Origin: a bacterium
Lineage (GTDB): Bacteria; Patescibacteriota; Minisyncoccia; Phycocordibacterales; Phycocordibacteraceae
DNA: 6,232 nucleotides
NCBI GenBank assembly: GCA_021780575.1
Contig: JAJXYL010000022.1
Location: 1 to 6,232, forward strand
Reading direction: 5' to 3'
The notes below the pieces were generated by a model. The model was given only the letters and a program-made list of their open reading frames with translations. It had not been told where the DNA came from and searched no databases. Positions 4,311-6,232 of the stretch are shown one piece after another. The stretch's first letter is position 1. Each line of letters opens with the position of its first letter. Position numbers and translations under genes: made by a program.

Positions 4311-6232
4311 GGTCGGCAGTGGAGGCGCGGAGGGAGAGGGCGGGGTACTTTTTTAATTCGGGGTCACTGGCGACGAGGCGCGCCGCCTCGGTGCGCGCGG
4401 CCTCCACGAGCTTCACATTCTTCAGGGCTTCCATTGCGATATCCGAGACGCCCCACTGTCGGCCGCTCACAAGCTCACCCGCGCCGCGGAGCGCTAGGTC
4501 GTATTCGGCGAGCTCGAAGCCGTTCTTTGCTTCCCGGAACGCCTTCATGCGCTCTTTCGTTGCGGGGCCGAACGATTCAGGAAGGGCGAAGCAGTAGGAC
4601 TGGTGCGTGGAGCGCAGCACGCGCCCGCGCAGCTGGTGGAGCTGGGCGAGGCCGAAACGTTCGGCGCCTTCGATAAGAATGACGGTCGCGTTTGCGACGC
4701 TGACGCCCACTTCGACCACCGAGGTGGCGACGAGGATATCGATGTCGCCATTCTCAAATCTCTTCATTGTTGATTCCTTGTCTCCCGGCGTCATCTTGCT
4801 GTGCAGGATATCGATATTCGCTTCGGGAAATACCGCCTTCTTCAAACGCGCCGCCTCGGCCGTGACCGACTTGGCCTGGAGCGCGAGCTCCTTTTTCGGA
4901 TCAGGCTCATCGATGCGCGGACAGATGACGTACGCCTGATGCCCCGCGGCAAGCTCGGCGCGCACGCGCTGGTACGCGTTCTCGCGCTGTTTCGGCCCCA
5001 ACACCTCGGTGATGACGGATTTGCGCCCCGCTGGCATTTCATCGAGGAGTGTGAGATCGAGATCGCCGTAGATAGTGAGGGCGAGCGTTCGCGGGATAGG
5101 CGTCGCTGTCATGGAGAGTAAATGGGGGGCAAGAGTGCTTTTCGTCGCGAGTTTCTGCCGGTGCATCGTGCCGAAGCGGTGCTGTTCGTCGATGATGGCA
5201 TACGCCAAATACTTAAAGGAGAGCGACTTCTCGATGAGCGCGTGCGTGCCGATAACGATTGGTATTTCGCCCTGCGCCACCATCTTCTTGAATGCTGCCT
5301 TTGAGAGTTTCGCGGACTCTTCGTACTGCACACGGGAAGGGAACTTCCGGCATTCGCTGCCGGTGATAAGACCGATAGGGATGGGGTGGTCTTTAAAATA
5401 AGAAACGAACGTTGAGAAGTGTTGCTTGGCGAGGATTTCGGTCGGGACGAGGTAGGCGACCTGGAGCGTGCCCGCTATCCTCCCCGAGGGTGTTGATGTC
5501 GCGACGAGGTACGCGGTTGCGGCGGCAACCGCAGTCTTACCGCTCCCCACGTCGCCCTCAAGGAGCCGGAGCATCGGATGCGTTTTCTCAAAGTCCGCCA
5601 CAATAGTTTCAATCGCTCGTCTTTGCGCTGCCGTGGCAGGGAAGGGGAATGAAGCGATAAAGCTTGCAAGCGCCTCTCGGTCGACCGTCACCGGCAACGC
5701 TTTTTCCGATAACAGCATGCGACGGCGCTGCTGCATTACGATCTGAAGGGCAAAGATTTCCTCAAAGGCGAAACGTTTACGCGCTGCGGCGCTGTCCGAA
5801 AGTTTCTGCGGCGCGTGCACGAACACAAGCGCCGCAGAGAGCGACGGGAGGTTATAGCGCGTAAGAATCTCTTTCGGAACAGGGTCCTCAAGGCGTTCGT
5901 GAGCCTTCGCTTCAAATACGCGCTTCAGGGCATGCAGGAACCAGAGAGAGGAGATGCCCTGGCTCTCCGAATAGATTGGATACAACGCTTTGTCTCCGAG
6001 TTCGGCGCCCGCGGAAAATAATGTATCGTGCACAGCCTCAGGCGCAATCGGGGACTTATCAATCTCGGGATTCGCGAGGTAGAGCTTCGCGCCCGTACCG
6101 CTCACGCGCCCGCTGACCTTCACCACCATGCCGTCATGGAGCGACTTCGCGATGTACGGCTGGCTGAACCACATCATCTTTATTTTCCCCGAAGCGTCTT
6201 CCAAATACGCCTCGGCGATAGGTCGGCGGCTC
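4291..6232 (-). CDS. recG: ATP-dependent DNA helicase RecG, N-terminus beyond window
   Basis: RecG is a superfamily 2 branch-migration helicase that remodels stalled replication forks and Holliday junctions. The frame is open at the right edge: 646 residues are visible, and by comparison with E. coli RecG (693 aa) roughly the first 70-80 are missing. Numbering from the first full codon (6231): the rest of the OB-fold wedge (about 1-60, with EDASGKIKMMWF); helicase motif I GDVGSGKT (226-233); motif II DEQH (348-351); motif III SMTATPIPRT (373-382); motif V VATSVVEVGVSVANA (501-515); motif VI QLHQLRGRVLRS (530-541); then the C-terminal RecG region ALRGAGELVSGRQWGV. In motif VI the usual GRVGRG is GRVLRS, but the arginines are kept. 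A TTG at 6204 is not the start, because the conserved OB-fold continues upstream of it. Its last codons form the 20-nt repeat copied next to the tRNA gene. Confidence 0.97.
   Translation of the reverse strand, partial: SRRPIAEAYLEDASGKIKMMWFSQPYIAKSLHDGMVVKVSGRVSGTGAKLYLANPEIDKSPIAPEAVHDTLFSAGAELGDKALYPIYSESQGISSLWFLHALKRVFEAKAHERLEDPVPKEILTRYNLPSLSAALVFVHAPQKLSDSAAARKRFAFEEIFALQIVMQQRRRMLLSEKALPVTVDREALASFIASFPFPATAAQRRAIETIVADFEKTHPMLRLLEGDVGSGKTAVAAATAYLVATSTPSGRIAGTLQVAYLVPTEILAKQHFSTFVSYFKDHPIPIGLITGSECRKFPSRVQYEESAKLSKAAFKKMVAQGEIPIVIGTHALIEKSLSFKYLAYAIIDEQHRFGTMHRQKLATKSTLAPHLLSMTATPIPRTLALTIYGDLDLTLLDEMPAGRKSVITEVLGPKQRENAYQRVRAELAAGHQAYVICPRIDEPDPKKELALQAKSVTAEAARLKKAVFPEANIDILHSKMTPGDKESTMKRFENGDIDILVATSVVEVGVSVANATVILIEGAERFGLAQLHQLRGRVLRSTHQSYCFALPESFGPATKERMKAFREAKNGFELAEYDLALRGAGELVSGRQWGVSDIAMEALKNVKLVEAARTEAARLVASDPELKKYPALSLRASTADRQMHLE

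Noticed and set aside
4291..6021. Plus-strand open frames across recG
   Set aside because: Shadows of the recG coding sequence with no recognisable domains or promoters.
6202..6204. TTG at 6204 as the recG start
   Set aside because: The frame stays open to the window edge, and the upstream residues (RRPIAEAYLED) continue the RecG OB-fold, so the gene is simply cut by the window.

Overview
The window looks like a piece of a compact bacterial chromosome, probably a Patescibacteria/CPR (Parcubacteria-like) genome. That placement is an inference from three things. Genes lack Shine-Dalgarno sites and start immediately after a -10 box. The tRNA-Ile has a genuine UAU anticodon. The RecG and FtsH sequences look typical of that group. 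No 16S or other marker is present to settle it.

Layout from left to right. Positions 1-1057 hold two AT-richer minus-strand genes that probably form one operon: a 191-aa protein with a winged-helix-like core and a lysine-rich tail, then (2 nt later) an unidentified protein that runs off the left edge. Positions 1058-1355 are intergenic. They hold the minus-strand promoter, a bulged hairpin, a very strong 17-bp terminator stem that lies between divergent genes, and the ftsH promoter. Positions 1356-3308 are a complete ftsH (membrane AAA+ zinc protease). Six bases after it, tail to tail, lies a minus-strand tRNA-Ile(UAU) (3315-3391). Positions 3415-4310 hold two small convergent membrane-protein genes, one of them DUF805, with a 20-nt direct repeat at each end. 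Positions 4291-6232 are recG on the minus strand, missing only its N-terminus at the window edge.

The most notable feature is that the 20-nt repeat is the end of recG itself (last six codons or nearly so, plus the stop). A second copy sits 876 bp away beside the tRNA gene, differing at one synonymous position. The simplest reading is that a small cassette carrying the two membrane genes inserted at the recG 3' end by site-specific recombination. It rebuilt the end of recG and pushed the original end 876 bp away. Before that, recG and the tRNA would have been only 23 bp apart in the same orientation. No recombinase is encoded in the cassette.

The four genes that lead transcription units here (starts at 1057, 1356, 3471 and 4229) all have a -10-like hexamer ending 6-8 nt before the ATG. 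Their mRNAs should be leaderless or nearly so, and this fixes two start codons that would otherwise be misplaced or ambiguous.
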